35,625 nt of DNA from JBEKHT01 sp050012135. GTDB taxonomy: Bacteria; Chloroflexota; Anaerolineae; Anaerolineales; RBG-16-64-43. How positions within the stretch are numbered: the stretch's first letter is position 1; the number at the start of each line of letters is the position of its first letter. The notes beneath the pieces are model-generated. The model worked only from the letters and a program-made list of their open reading frames with translations, searched no databases and had not been told where the DNA came from. The position numbers and the translations under genes are program-made. Of this stretch, positions 23,536 through 32,153 are shown piece after piece. The stretch spans positions 1 to 35,625 of the forward strand of contig JBEKHT010000022.1 in NCBI GenBank assembly GCA_050012135.1, read 5' to 3'.

Positions 23536-24417
23536 ATGGTCCCCTACATCGCCCATGCGCTGAATTGGCTCCTGATGATTGGGTTGCCCGTCGGCCTGGC
23601 GATCGGCCTGACCCGCCGGTTCCATCTCGGTTGGCGCCTTTGGTTGGTTGGGGCTGCGGGATTCGTCCTTTCCCAAGTCGGGCACATTCCCTTCAATCTC
23701 CTTCTGACGCCTCTCGTTTCGCGAGGAATCTTGGCGCGCCTTCCCGCTGGCGAGCGGCTGCTGGTGTCTGCAGCGGGTCTGGGCCTTTCCGCAGGCCTGT
23801 TCGAGGAGATAACCCGATTCCTGGTCATGCTCCTCTGGGCCAAAGATGCCCGATCGTGGCGAAAGGGTGTTCTCCTGGGCGCTGGGCATGGAGGAGCCGA
23901 GGCGATTATCCTCGGCGGGCTGGCCCTGTATGCCTTCCTGCAGCTGGTCGCCTTGCGCGGGGCCGACCTCAGCCGGTTCGTGCCCGCCAGCCAGCTGGCC
24001 CTGGCCCGGCAACAGGTCGCGGCCTACTGGTCCGCTCCTTGGTACGAGGACCTCTTGGGCGCCGTCGAGCGCCTCTTCACTATCCCGGTTCAGATCTGTC
24101 TCAGCGTCATCGTTTTGCAGGCCCTCACTCGCAATCACCTTGGGTGGCTTGGTCTGGCAATTGGATGGCATGCTATCATCGACGGGATCGCGGTGATCTT
24201 GAGTAGCCAGGTGAGCGGCTTTCCTTGGGGAGTGTATGCGATTGAGGGTGTGCTGGGGGTCATTTCCCTCATTTCCATGGCCGTACTCCTTGCGCTTCGT
24301 CAGCTAGAGCCCCCGGAAGGTGAGGCGGTGCCCGTCGCCCCTCTTCCGCCAATTCCACTGGCGCTGCGGGAGGTTGAGGAAAGCGCGGAAAGGCTGGAAC
24401 ACACGCGTTACGACTGA
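23536..24417 (+). CDS. YhfC-family intramembrane metalloprotease-like protein
   Basis: 293 aa from the ATG at 23536; the frame is open upstream but those residues do not look like protein. Seven or eight hydrophobic segments are visible. Conserved polar residues lie inside them: FEEITR (Glu90, Glu91, Arg94), GAGHGGAEAI (His118, Glu122) and WHAIIDG (near 220), the motif set of the YhfC/CPBP-like membrane proteases (family knowledge). The cytoplasmic C-terminus is Pro/Glu-rich. The substrate is unknown. It precedes the ABC exporter genes by about 120 bp and may belong to the same unit. The ribosome binding site is weak. Confidence 0.8.
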   Translation: MVPYIAHALNWLLMIGLPVGLAIGLTRRFHLGWRLWLVGAAGFVLSQVGHIPFNLLLTPLVSRGILARLPAGERLLVSAAGLGLSAGLFEEITRFLVMLLWAKDARSWRKGVLLGAGHGGAEAIILGGLALYAFLQLVALRGADLSRFVPASQLALARQQVAAYWSAPWYEDLLGAVERLFTIPVQICLSVIVLQALTRNHLGWLGLAIGWHAIIDGIAVILSSQVSGFPWGVYAIEGVLGVISLISMAVLLALRQLEPPEGEAVPVAPLPPIPLALREVEESAERLEHTRYD

Positions 24418-24539
24418 CCCGGAGATGAAAGGAGGAATCTGGCAAGGTGCGAAGAGGTAATGACTGTGAGATCTAGACTTGTGCCCGAGCGCCCTGGGCG
24501 CTCTGCCGGCATTGGGCCTGTCCGCCCGGATGATCAGGA

Positions 24540-25448
24540 ATGATCCACACCGACAATCTCACCAAGCGGTTCAACTCCACCGTGGCTGTCGACCGGCTGT
24601 CCATTGACGTGCGTGACGGCGAGGTGTTCGGCTTTCTCGGACCGAACGGGGCCGGGAAGACCACCACCGTGCGTATGCTCACCAGCCTGATCGGGCCCAG
24701 CAGCGGCAGCGCGGTGGTCAACGGCTTCACCCTGGGTAAGGACGACACCGCCATCCGCAGGACGGTGGGCATCCTCACCGAGACCCCGGGGCTCTACGAT
24801 AACCTGAGTGCCGAGTACAACCTTCGCATCTTTGCCAATCTCTACGAGGTCAAGGATTCCCGGGGCCAAGTCGAAAAGTATCTGCGCATGCTCGGGCTCT
24901 GGGAGCGCCGCTTTGAGGAAGTGGGCACCTTCTCGAAGGGCATGAAGCAGAAGTTGGCGATCGCTCGCGCACTGCTCCACGAACCGCGCCTGCTCTTCCT
25001 GGATGAGCCGACTGCAGCTTTGGATCCTGAATCGGCTCACTTGGTCCGCGATTTCATCGCCGAACTGCGCAAGGAGGGACGCACCATCTTCCTGTGCACA
25101 CACAACTTGGATGAGGCGGATCGGCTGTGCGACCGCATCGGGGTCTTCAAGACCCATTTGCTGGTTCTGGACACACCCGATCGACTGCGCTCGCAACTCT
25201 TCGGCCGCAGGGTCGTGTTCCACCTTGGGCGTGCGGACGATAAGCTGCTGGCTGCGGCCCGCCGTCTGCCCTTCGTGCAGGAGGCCAAGATCTTGGAGAA
25301 CAAGCTGGTGGTGCGTGTCGAGAACCCCGAGGCGCAGAACCCCGATCTCGTGCGGGCTCTGGTTGGGGCCGGAGCGGAGATCCAGTTCGTAGGCGAGCTG
25401 CGCCATTCCCTGGAGGACGTATACCTGGAACTGGTAAGGCAGGCATGA
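24540..25448 (+). CDS. ABC transporter ATP-binding protein (ABC-2 exporter type)
   Basis: 302 aa. Walker A GPNGAGKT at 34-41, signature FSKGMKQK near 133-140 (the SKG form of the LSGGQ motif common in this subfamily), Walker B LLFLDEP near 154-160 and a switch His in CTHNLDEA. The last 80 residues form the extra C-terminal domain seen in drug, lipid or Na+ export ATPases. The ATG follows AGGA. The stop overlaps the permease start (ATGA), so the two are a translationally coupled pair. Substrate unknown. Confidence 0.93.
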   Translation: MIHTDNLTKRFNSTVAVDRLSIDVRDGEVFGFLGPNGAGKTTTVRMLTSLIGPSSGSAVVNGFTLGKDDTAIRRTVGILTETPGLYDNLSAEYNLRIFANLYEVKDSRGQVEKYLRMLGLWERRFEEVGTFSKGMKQKLAIARALLHEPRLLFLDEPTAALDPESAHLVRDFIAELRKEGRTIFLCTHNLDEADRLCDRIGVFKTHLLVLDTPDRLRSQLFGRRVVFHLGRADDKLLAAARRLPFVQEAKILENKLVVRVENPEAQNPDLVRALVGAGAEIQFVGELRHSLEDVYLELVRQA

Positions 25449-26236
25449 AGAAGATCGAGACGATCGTCGCGAAGGAATGGGCTGAGGTGTTCAAGAACCG
25501 CATGGTCCTGTTCACGGTCGCATTTCTGCCGCTGCTGATGGCGGCCCTTCCCCTCGTGATCCTTCATGCCACCCAAAGCAGCGGCGCGGGGAATCCGATC
25601 GAAAACAACCTGCCTCAACAGTACAACGCCATCTGTCCGGCCAATCTGAGCGGCTCAGATTGCCTGCAGGTGGCGCTGGTGAGTGAGTTCATGCTGCTCT
25701 TCATGATCATCCCGGTGGCCGTCCCCGTCACGATCTCCGCCTATTCGATCGTCGGGGAAAAGGCAACCCACAGCCTGGAACCACTTCTGGCAACCCCTAT
25801 CACGACCGGTGAGCTTCTGGCCGGAAAATGCCTCGCCGCTCTGATCCCCGCGGTGCTGGCGACCGATGGCGCCTTCCTGATCTATGCGGCCGGGGCGGCG
25901 GTGATGATCCGTAGCGGAATCCTTCTCAGCGCCGTCCTCAACGTCCGTTGGCTGATCGCCGTGTTCGTCGTCGGCCCATTGATGGCCTTCTTGGCCATCA
26001 TGGTCAGCATCATCGTGTCTTCCCGGGTGAACGACCCGCGGGTCGCCGAACAGCTGTCGATGGTGGTGATCGTGCCCGTCTTGGGACTTTTCTTCGCTCA
26101 GGTGTCCGGGCTGTTGCTCATCAACCGGCAGCTCATTCTCCTGATTGCGATTCTGCTGGCAGCCCTTGACATCCTGATCGGGCGCCTGGGCGTTGGCCTC
26201 TTTCAGAGAGAGGTCATCCTCACCCGCTGGAAGTAG
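25445..26236 (+). CDS. ABC-2 type transporter permease
   Basis: 263 aa, six hydrophobic segments. The first runs about 20-40, followed by an extracellular loop that contains two Cys. A central stretch VPVTISAYSIVGEKATHSLEPLLATPITTGELLAGK is the ABC-2 permease signature, with the gating ERE-like Glu-rich turn replaced by GEKATHSLEP. Forms the membrane half of the exporter with the ATPase encoded just upstream; the start overlaps that gene's stop. Four bases separate its stop from the next gene. Confidence 0.9.
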   Translation: MKKIETIVAKEWAEVFKNRMVLFTVAFLPLLMAALPLVILHATQSSGAGNPIENNLPQQYNAICPANLSGSDCLQVALVSEFMLLFMIIPVAVPVTISAYSIVGEKATHSLEPLLATPITTGELLAGKCLAALIPAVLATDGAFLIYAAGAAVMIRSGILLSAVLNVRWLIAVFVVGPLMAFLAIMVSIIVSSRVNDPRVAEQLSMVVIVPVLGLFFAQVSGLLLINRQLILLIAILLAALDILIGRLGVGLFQREVILTRWK

Positions 26237-26240
26237 TGCC

Positions 26241-27023
26241 ATGCACCCCCGTGCCCGATTCTTCCCCCTGGCTCTGCTGGCTGCGGCCCTCACCGCACTT
26301 GGCCTCGTCTTCCCCGCGCGGGCAGACGGAAATGGCACCCTGATCCTGAGCCTGTCCCGAGACTTCGGCTACTCCTCCGGCTCCGGGCAAATCCAGGGCA
26401 CGTTTACCTTGCACGCGACCGGTCCGGGCGATCTGTCCCTTGTGGACTTCATGATCGACGGCGTCACCATCGCGGAGGTAACCCACGCGCCCTTCCAATT
26501 GCAATTCAACACGGATGGCTTTGCACCTGGAAAACACTCCCTGAGCGCGGTGGGGTACACCAGCGGGGGGCAGGAGCTGCAGTCCGCCGAGATCCAAGCC
26601 GAGTTCGTGACGGCCAGCCAGGCCTCGAGAGGGACCCTGCAGGTCGTGATCCCTATTCTGGCGGTGATCCTGCTGGCGGTCCTGGGGTCCGCCTTGATCT
26701 CGGTTCTGGCCAGCGGGGGAAGAAAGGCCTCCCTGCCAGCCGGCGCGGAGCGTAACTACGGTCTGCGGGGCGGTGCCATTTGTCCCCGTTGCGGGCGGCC
26801 TTTCGTTCTCGGCCTCCTCTCGCCTCATCTACTCTTTTTCAAACTCGCCCGCTGTCCTTATTGCGGCCGCTTCGGCCTGGTTCGCCGCGCCTCGCCCAAC
26901 GAATTGCGCCAGGCCGAATCCGCCGAGCTGGATAGCGGCAAATCCTCCCCCCCAATCCCAGATGAGGGTGAAGAGGAGAAACTGCGCAGGGAGTTGGACG
27001 AGTCACGCTACCGGGAGTCATGA
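26241..27023 (+). CDS. Membrane protein with extracellular Ig-like domain and cytoplasmic zinc ribbon
   Basis: 260 aa from the ATG at 26241, 4 bp behind the permease. Residues 1-29 are a signal peptide ending PARADG. Residues about 30-135 form a beta-sandwich of the Ig-like type (GDLSLVDFMIDGVTIAEV, APFQLQFNTDGFAPGKHSL). A membrane helix follows at about 145-167. The cytoplasmic part has CPRCGRPF and CPYCGRFG, a zinc ribbon, and then an acidic, charged tail. This order is unusual: outside sensor, one helix, inside zinc ribbon. Tight linkage to the exporter suggests it is an accessory or control subunit (inference). Confidence 0.8.
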   Translation: MHPRARFFPLALLAAALTALGLVFPARADGNGTLILSLSRDFGYSSGSGQIQGTFTLHATGPGDLSLVDFMIDGVTIAEVTHAPFQLQFNTDGFAPGKHSLSAVGYTSGGQELQSAEIQAEFVTASQASRGTLQVVIPILAVILLAVLGSALISVLASGGRKASLPAGAERNYGLRGGAICPRCGRPFVLGLLSPHLLFFKLARCPYCGRFGLVRRASPNELRQAESAELDSGKSSPPIPDEGEEEKLRRELDESRYRES

Positions 27024-27307
27024 CCTTCCCTATTCTGCGTTGGCGTCCGAGATGCCTGAAACAAATGAGGGATCGCCCGTGAGGCCCGCAACCAAGTCCT
27101 TTCCCAGAAGGAGGGGGGCAAATGGAAGGCGGCCGGGTTTCGTGCGCCCCCCAGGCGCTAACCGGGCGTGCGCCGCTTTGGAGGACAGGACACCCGGCGC
27201 ACCATTCCGGGCTGCCGAGCTGGAGGGTTGGGGTCGAACCTCGTCTTCTGTTATCCCCTGGTTTTCAGGAGCAACCCCGCCGGGATGGGCCAATTCCAGG
27301 AGCGCCT

Positions 27308-27570
27308 GTGCCCAAAAGCCTATCAAATGCCCTGCGTGCGGGGCGCCACCACTCCCCCTGGCGAACAATGAGGCGAGCGTCCGATGCATCTACGGCTTCA
27401 ACACCGTCATGGTTCCGGAGGATATGCGCCTGACCAATCCGGCAGGGGTCGAGCTGCCCAGTCCGTTCCTCCCGAGCGGTGCGGACCCGCCCGAGGTCCT
27501 CAGGGCGATGGCCAGAAGGCTGAAGAAGTTGGCGCACGCCGAAAGGAGATCCGCGAACGGCAAGAAAGGA
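27308..27570 (+). pseudogene. Frameshifted zinc-ribbon gene
   Basis: A GTG at 27308 with AGGAG upstream reads V-P-K and then must drop one base at the run of four A to continue as KPIKCPACGAPP, a zinc-ribbon start, followed by ASVRCIYGFNTVMVPEDMRL. In this common ribbon (CPxCGAPL...VxCxYCGxxVxVPE) the second CxxC has lost one Cys (CIYG). So the gene carries both a one-base deletion and a damaged zinc site. The 3' end is unclear; a further short frame (27578-27667) may be more of it. I see nothing else in 27024-27307. Confidence 0.4.
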
Positions 27571-27777
27571 TTCCACCATGCGGCTCTACCTTTCCGAGGG
27601 ATTCATCCTCAAGAAAACCATAGAGTGCTACGAGAAGGACGTTCGAGACGCCCACGATTGCGTTTGATCTTTGGCCGTCGGCCTCGGGCCGGGGGAGCCG
27701 AGGTCATGGCTGTGGCGCGCCATTTCGCCAGGGGACCGGTCTTGCCGCGTTGGTCATGGGTCCGGGAGGTTGGAGGC

Positions 27778-28263
27778 ATGAAGACCCGATTGGGTAGGAC
27801 ATGGGCAGTTGTCGCCATGTTCGTGCTGAGTGGCTGTGGCACGATCCGCCCGCCCTGGCAACGATCCGCGACGGTCACCGTGATGTTTGACCTTGCTGGG
27901 GGTGGGTCCGGCTTCTCCCTCTCGGTCTATGCTCAGGAGGTGCGCACGGGCAAGACGTATTATGAACTCTACTCTTCAGGTGCCCATGGAGGGGTTATCC
28001 TTCCCACCTCCGGGCCGCTCACGTTCTCGGTCGATGCCCCGGGCACCTACATTTTCTACGCCAACATGATCAATGCGCCCGAGGACTACCATTTCGGGGC
28101 CACGGGGTGCGGGCCCGGGCCCGAGTGCGCCTCCTCCGACCTGAAAGCAATCGATGTCTTGCCAGGACACAGTTACGAGGTCTACTTCAGCGATCGGTCG
28201 GGCGAGCGGGAGGCACCCGTCCCAACCCCTCATGCGCCCGTTACCGTGCCCTGGCAGAGATGA
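27778..28263 (+). CDS. Small lipoprotein of unknown function
   Basis: 161 aa from the ATG at 27778, with GGAGG upstream; the same frame is open far upstream through the broken zinc-ribbon gene but has no other good start. Lipobox VLSGC with Cys20. The mature part is a beta-rich domain (SATVTVMFDLAGGGSGFSLSV, PGTYIFYANMI) with a Cys pair in GATGCGPGPEC and a Pro-rich end. It resembles DUF-type carbohydrate- or peptide-binding lipoproteins, but no family is recognised. Confidence 0.7.
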   Translation: MKTRLGRTWAVVAMFVLSGCGTIRPPWQRSATVTVMFDLAGGGSGFSLSVYAQEVRTGKTYYELYSSGAHGGVILPTSGPLTFSVDAPGTYIFYANMINAPEDYHFGATGCGPGPECASSDLKAIDVLPGHSYEVYFSDRSGEREAPVPTPHAPVTVPWQR

Positions 28264-28638
28264 GGGTCTCCACCTTGAAGGGTCGAGACGGGCGCGCGAC
28301 CTGCTCTTCTGATCCCAGGCCGAGGGACCTCCAGAAAGTGGCCCCTGCCCTGCTGGGGCGAGGCCAAGACGCATCCGAGCGTCCGGGCCCGGCCCCGCTT
28401 GGCCACAGCCACTCTCTGAGGCGGTGACCGAGGTCATCTTGATTTGGATGCAGCCTGGTCCTGCACTGAAAAGAAGCCGGGTTCGACCCCAGGGAACTCA
28501 GCGGGTGGGCCGGTGGGATGGGCCATTCGGCGAATGGCCCCGGGGATGGAGCCGCGCTCGGGCCGATCCCTTGCGAGACGGGTCAGCGTCGTTGGAGATT
28601 GAGCGTGTGAGGAGATGTGCCAGGAGGTAATGAAAACC
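28264..28638. other. Gap before the LUD gene with a perfect hairpin
   Basis: About 375 bp without a gene. GGGCCATTC (28520-28528) pairs perfectly with GAATGGCCC (28532-28540) around a 3-nt loop. There is no U-tract, so it could be an operator or a Rho-type stop for the lipoprotein gene. The GGGTTCGACCCC near 28488 looks like a T arm but no cloverleaf surrounds it. Confidence 0.4.
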
Positions 28639-29262
28639 ATGAGCATAGCAAGCCCCCCCACCCCGCAGCGGATCGCCAATGCGGTCAAGGCAATCGAGAG
28701 CCGGGGAGTGACTGTAATTCCCGCCCAGACCAAACAGGCCGCGCTGTCTGCAATCGTCAATCTGATCCCGGCCGGATCCACCGTGATGACCGGGGCCTCC
28801 CTCACTCTTCGAGAGATCGGCTTGGATGAGCTGCTCAAATCCGGGAAACACCCCTGGCGCAATCTGAAGGCTGAAATCGTCGCCGAGAAGGATCCCTCCA
28901 AGCAAGCGCGATTGCGGAAGGAGGGCACTCTCGCGGACTACTTCCTGGGCAGCGTTCACGCCATCGCCGAAACGGGGGAGATCGTCGTTGCCAGTGCAAC
29001 CGGGAGCCAAATTGCTCCCTACGCCTTCTCCAGCAGCCACGTCTTGTGGGTCGCGGGAGTCCAAAAGATCGTGCCCACGCTCCAGGATGCGCTGCAACGG
29101 GTACGCGAGCAAGTCCTGCCCCATGAGGACCAACGGATGAAGAAGGCCTTTGGCGAGAATTCCGGCAGTTTCATTGGGAAACTTCTGATCTTCGAGCGCG
29201 AGGCGCCCTACCTGCAGCGAAGCGTGACGCTCGTCCTCGTCCAAGAAGCGGTAGGAGACTAG
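28639..29262 (+). CDS. LUD-domain protein (LutC/YkgG-like)
   Basis: 207 aa from the ATG at 28639; an ATG at 28630 is only 2 nt from the AGGAGG and less likely. The LUD fold is shown by GSTVMTGASLTLREIGL (about 43-59), the central HAIAETGEIVVASATGSQIAPYAF and HVLWVAGVQKIVPTLQDAL. LUD proteins are associated with lactate oxidation (LutABC) or act alone (family knowledge); no LutA or LutB neighbour is present, so the role is open. No signal peptide. Confidence 0.88.
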   Translation: MSIASPPTPQRIANAVKAIESRGVTVIPAQTKQAALSAIVNLIPAGSTVMTGASLTLREIGLDELLKSGKHPWRNLKAEIVAEKDPSKQARLRKEGTLADYFLGSVHAIAETGEIVVASATGSQIAPYAFSSSHVLWVAGVQKIVPTLQDALQRVREQVLPHEDQRMKKAFGENSGSFIGKLLIFEREAPYLQRSVTLVLVQEAVGD

Positions 29263-29906
29263 GTCAGCCCACCGCGGGCGGGCAACTCGCACCAGGCAAT
29301 CTGGGAATGGGCGTTTCGCGAACCGGGCGTGTCCTTCACCGGGTCGCACACGCCGTGACGATCGGACCAAGACATCGACGCGCCCAAACCTGGCAGGCTC
29401 AGGATGCGTGACCACCCTCGCAACCCTGTTCCCCCAGCTTGGAACGCCGCAAAGCCACTTGTTCCATGGGGAGTCTATCCGGCGGCCTGATCTTCGCCTG
29501 GCAGGATGCCTTCCTCAACGAAAACCCGATGGCGCGGCGATCTGGTGAGCCCGATCTGTCCCTGGCGCGGAGGCGGCTCACCATGACTGCAGCCGCTGCG
29601 ATCTGTTTCCCATATGGGATCGCCACGTCTCGCATATTCTTGCCCCTGCGTCGGGACCTTCCGGGCAACTCAGTGGTCGGAAGGCAATCTTCTTCGTGCT
29701 CCTGGAATGGTTTTTCCGCGTCCAAATGGCTGCACTCTTCCTGGGGATCTCCTTTGAACTTCCCCTTCCGACACGGCTCCATTCGACGGCGGCAAGGCTG
29801 CCCGACTTGCTGGCCCTTGGGCCTTTCTCGGCCTCGGCCTTTGTGTCCTTATCCTGAGAACCAAACCCGATCGCCGGCGGGGGTCCACCGCCCTTGATTG
29901 CAATCG
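29263..29906. other. Intergenic stretch, nothing recognised
   Basis: About 640 bp between the LUD gene and the cobalamin riboswitch unit. Frames on both strands are short or Arg/Pro-rich and lack starts. It may contain a decayed gene, but no homology is visible by eye. Confidence 0.4.
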
Positions 29907-29935
29907 GTTCACGCGAGGCGAGCGAAGAGTATAAT
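29907..29935 (+). promoter_or_regulatory. Promoter of the cobalamin riboswitch transcript
   Basis: A perfect TATAAT (29930-29935) lies 17 nt after GTTCAC (29907-29912), a weak -35. Transcription would start near 29942, before the riboswitch fold. Confidence 0.5.
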
Positions 29936-29967
29936 CAGCCGTAGGACACAATTGAATAGTCTGCAGC

Positions 29968-30110
29968 TCTGGCGCCCGATCCCCCGGATGGGCGGGCTTA
30001 ACGGCGAAGCCGGTAACAGTCCGGCACTGTCGCGCAACTGTGGGCACGGTTCTCGTGTAAAGCCGTGCAAGTCAGGTCGACCACCAGGCTGCGGTTCCGC
30101 AACGCCTCGC
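29968..30110 (+). promoter_or_regulatory. Cobalamin (adenosylcobalamin) riboswitch
   Basis: The conserved core GAAGCCGGTAACAGTCCGGC (30006-30025) is followed by ACTGTCGCGCAACTGTG, the B12-box region with the usual GCAACTGT. A peripheral hairpin GCACGG/CCGTGC comes next and then the AGTCAGGTCGACC closing part. The spelling matches class I cobalamin riboswitches in order and spacing. It lies about 125 nt before a BtuF-like gene, the usual target. Binding of cobalamin should lower expression. Confidence 0.9.
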
Positions 30111-30152
30111 AGGAAGGGGAAGGGACCATGGGCAAGTCGACCCTCGCAACCC

Positions 30153-30180
30153 AGATCCCCTGTCCGCTGACAGGGGATCT
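30153..30180 (+). terminator. Expression-platform hairpin of the riboswitch
   Basis: AGATCCCCTGTC (30153-30164) pairs perfectly with GACAGGGGATCT (30169-30180) around a 4-nt loop, between the riboswitch and the start codon. It is followed by CATTTGGTG, a poor U-tract, so termination may be weak or helped by Rho. Confidence 0.6.
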
Positions 30181-30235
30181 CATTTGGTGTCACCCTTCTG
30201 CCTGTGAGCCGTGTTCAGCCCAAAAGGAGACTCTT

Positions 30236-31219
30236 ATGTTCAAGGCGCGATACCTGCTCCAGGCAGTTATCCTGGCGCTGTTTCTTGGCGCTTGCACCGC
30301 AGCAGGCACGGCCCCAATTCCCTCTCCTCCGACCCCTGCTCCTCCCGCCAGTTCGCTGCCGCCGACCCCCACGCTGCCCCCCACCCCGATCGTCGTGCAG
30401 GATGGCTCAGGTCAGACCGTTCGGCTTACCCACCCGGCGACACGGATCGTTTCGCTGGCTCCTTCCACCACCGAGATCCTCTATGCGATCGGGGCCGGCA
30501 GCCAGATGGTTGGCCGGGATGAGTTCTCCGACTACCCTGCCGAGGCCAAGTCGCTGCCCAGCATCTCGACCTCGATGGGTACCCTGAACACGGAAGCGGT
30601 GGTTGCCCTCCAACCGGATCTGGTTCTCGCGGCACCGATCCTGGCCCCCGAGCAGATCCAGACTCTACGCAACCTAGGTCTCACGGTCTTCCTGGTTCCC
30701 AACCCAACGGACTTTGAAGGGCTGTATCTGAATCTCGCGAATGTTGGCGCTCTCACGGGCCGGGGAGCTGAGGCGCAGGCCTTGGCGAGCCGGTCCCGTG
30801 AGCGGGTCGCGGCCGTCGAAAAGGTGATTTCCAAGGCGACCTCGAAGCCGAAGGTCTTCTACGAGTTGGACGGATCGGACCCGGCCAAGCCCTGGACGGC
30901 TGGGCCCGGCAACTTCATCGACCTGCTTATTCAGATGGCCGGCGGCCAGAACGCCGCCGCGGGGCTTAAGGAGCCTTATGCCCAGATCAGTGTCGAAGAG
31001 CTGGTGAGCCAAAACCCGGATGTGATCATCCTGGGGGACACCGCCTATGGAATCACGGTGGCGTCTGTGGAAGCGCGCCCCGGCTGGAACGTTATGAATG
31101 CGATCAAGAACAACGCGGTGGAGCCCTTCGATGACAATCTGGCAAGCCGATACGGGCCGCGCCTGACCGACGGGCTTGAGGCGATGGCCAAGCAGGTCCA
31201 CCCGGAGCTGTTCAGGTAA
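30236..31219 (+). CDS. Vitamin B12 ABC-transporter substrate-binding lipoprotein (BtuF-like)
   Basis: 327 aa from the ATG at 30236, with AAGGAGA five bases before it. Lipobox LFLGAC with Cys20, then a Pro/Thr-rich linker (about 21-55). The domain starts VRLTHPATRIVSLAPSTTEIL, typical for BtuF/FhuD-type class III binding proteins, and continues with EAVVALQPDLVLAA and SVEELVSQNPDVIIL. The riboswitch upstream points to cobalamin or a precursor as the ligand. No BtuC or BtuD follows; the next gene is convergent with an 8-bp overlap, so the permease parts must be elsewhere. Confidence 0.88.
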   Translation: MFKARYLLQAVILALFLGACTAAGTAPIPSPPTPAPPASSLPPTPTLPPTPIVVQDGSGQTVRLTHPATRIVSLAPSTTEILYAIGAGSQMVGRDEFSDYPAEAKSLPSISTSMGTLNTEAVVALQPDLVLAAPILAPEQIQTLRNLGLTVFLVPNPTDFEGLYLNLANVGALTGRGAEAQALASRSRERVAAVEKVISKATSKPKVFYELDGSDPAKPWTAGPGNFIDLLIQMAGGQNAAAGLKEPYAQISVEELVSQNPDVIILGDTAYGITVASVEARPGWNVMNAIKNNAVEPFDDNLASRYGPRLTDGLEAMAKQVHPELFR

Positions 31220-32060
31220 CCCGGGCAGAGCCCATTCCCCGGATGAGACCACCGGGTTGGCAGTTCCTGCAGAAGTTGGTGATCCGCTGATTGGCGGTAA
31301 TGGAGGAAATCGGGGTTCCGCAGAGCGGGCAGGGCTGCCCTGCGCGCATGTGGACCGAGAAAAAGTCGCGGGGCTTCAGATGGATGTCCTCGCCCATTTC
31401 GGCTCGCACTTTATCCACCGACTCCAAGAGCGTCGTCCGCATCGCCCGGTGAAGGCGCTCGACTTCGTCAGCCTGCAGGCTCGCGCGCTTGCGATATGGG
31501 TGAATCCCCGCGGCCCAGAGGATCTCGTCGGCATAGGCATTGCCGATCCCCGCGACGAAATCGGCCCGGATCAGGATGCCCTTGACCTCGCCGCGGTAGC
31601 GGCCAATCCTCGCTTTGAAGTCATCCCAGGGGATCTGAAGCGCATCCGGGCCCATCTCGCCAAAGGTTGGGATCGCCTCAAGGTCCTGCGTCAGGTAGAG
31701 CTGCCCCATTTGCTTGGCGTCCACGTAGCGCAGTTCCTGCTCCGGCTGACCAAACCGGAGGACGACCAGGACCGGTCCGGCTTTCTTCGCCTCTGGCAGG
31801 CATAGCTGAAAGCGACCCATCAGTTTCGGGTTTACGGCCAGCCACAACCCCCCTGCCAAGTCAAAGATCAAAAACTTGCCGCGCCGGGTGACAGCCCGGA
31901 TCTCTTTGCCGCCGAGGGTTTCAGCAAAGCCCTGTCCGGTCAGGTCGCGGATCACGATGGATCCGCCCTTGGGCGCAATTCCGACAGCCTGGATGACGCG
32001 CCCAACCAGCCGTCGGTTGAGGACCTCTCGCACGACCTCCAGTTCGGGTAGCTCAGGCAT
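31212..32060 (-). CDS. Formamidopyrimidine-DNA glycosylase family (Fpg/MutM or Nei-like)
   Basis: 282 aa. Removes oxidised purines such as 8-oxoguanine and nicks the DNA. It begins MPELPELE with the catalytic Pro2 and Glu3, has Lys62 in RRGKFL, the helix-two-turn-helix GIGNAYADEILWAAGIHP (171-188) and a zinc finger C244xxC247...C264xxC267 with Arg259 before it. The usual HL(R)MxGR segment reads NPKLMGRF, a departure at the void-filling positions that may alter lesion choice. The 3' end overlaps the BtuF-like gene by 8 bp, convergently. Confidence 0.93.
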   Translation of the reverse strand: MPELPELEVVREVLNRRLVGRVIQAVGIAPKGGSIVIRDLTGQGFAETLGGKEIRAVTRRGKFLIFDLAGGLWLAVNPKLMGRFQLCLPEAKKAGPVLVVLRFGQPEQELRYVDAKQMGQLYLTQDLEAIPTFGEMGPDALQIPWDDFKARIGRYRGEVKGILIRADFVAGIGNAYADEILWAAGIHPYRKRASLQADEVERLHRAMRTTLLESVDKVRAEMGEDIHLKPRDFFSVHMRAGQPCPLCGTPISSITANQRITNFCRNCQPGGLIRGMGSARVT

Positions 32061-32153
32061 CAGGAGAGAACCAAACGATTGCCGGCAGGCGATATCAACT
32101 CGCGCCGGGCGCTTGCCTAGCCGTTACAGAAGATGGGGAAGTTGGGTGGGCGC

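Noticed and set aside
26773..28263. A single 496-aa plus-strand gene covering the zinc-ribbon relic and the lipoprotein
   Set aside because: The frame is open by chance. It overlaps the Ig-like protein gene, and the lipoprotein has its own ribosome binding site, start and lipobox at 27778.
28440..28510. tRNA-like T arm (GGGTTCGACCCC)
   Set aside because: No acceptor, D or anticodon arms can be folded around it.
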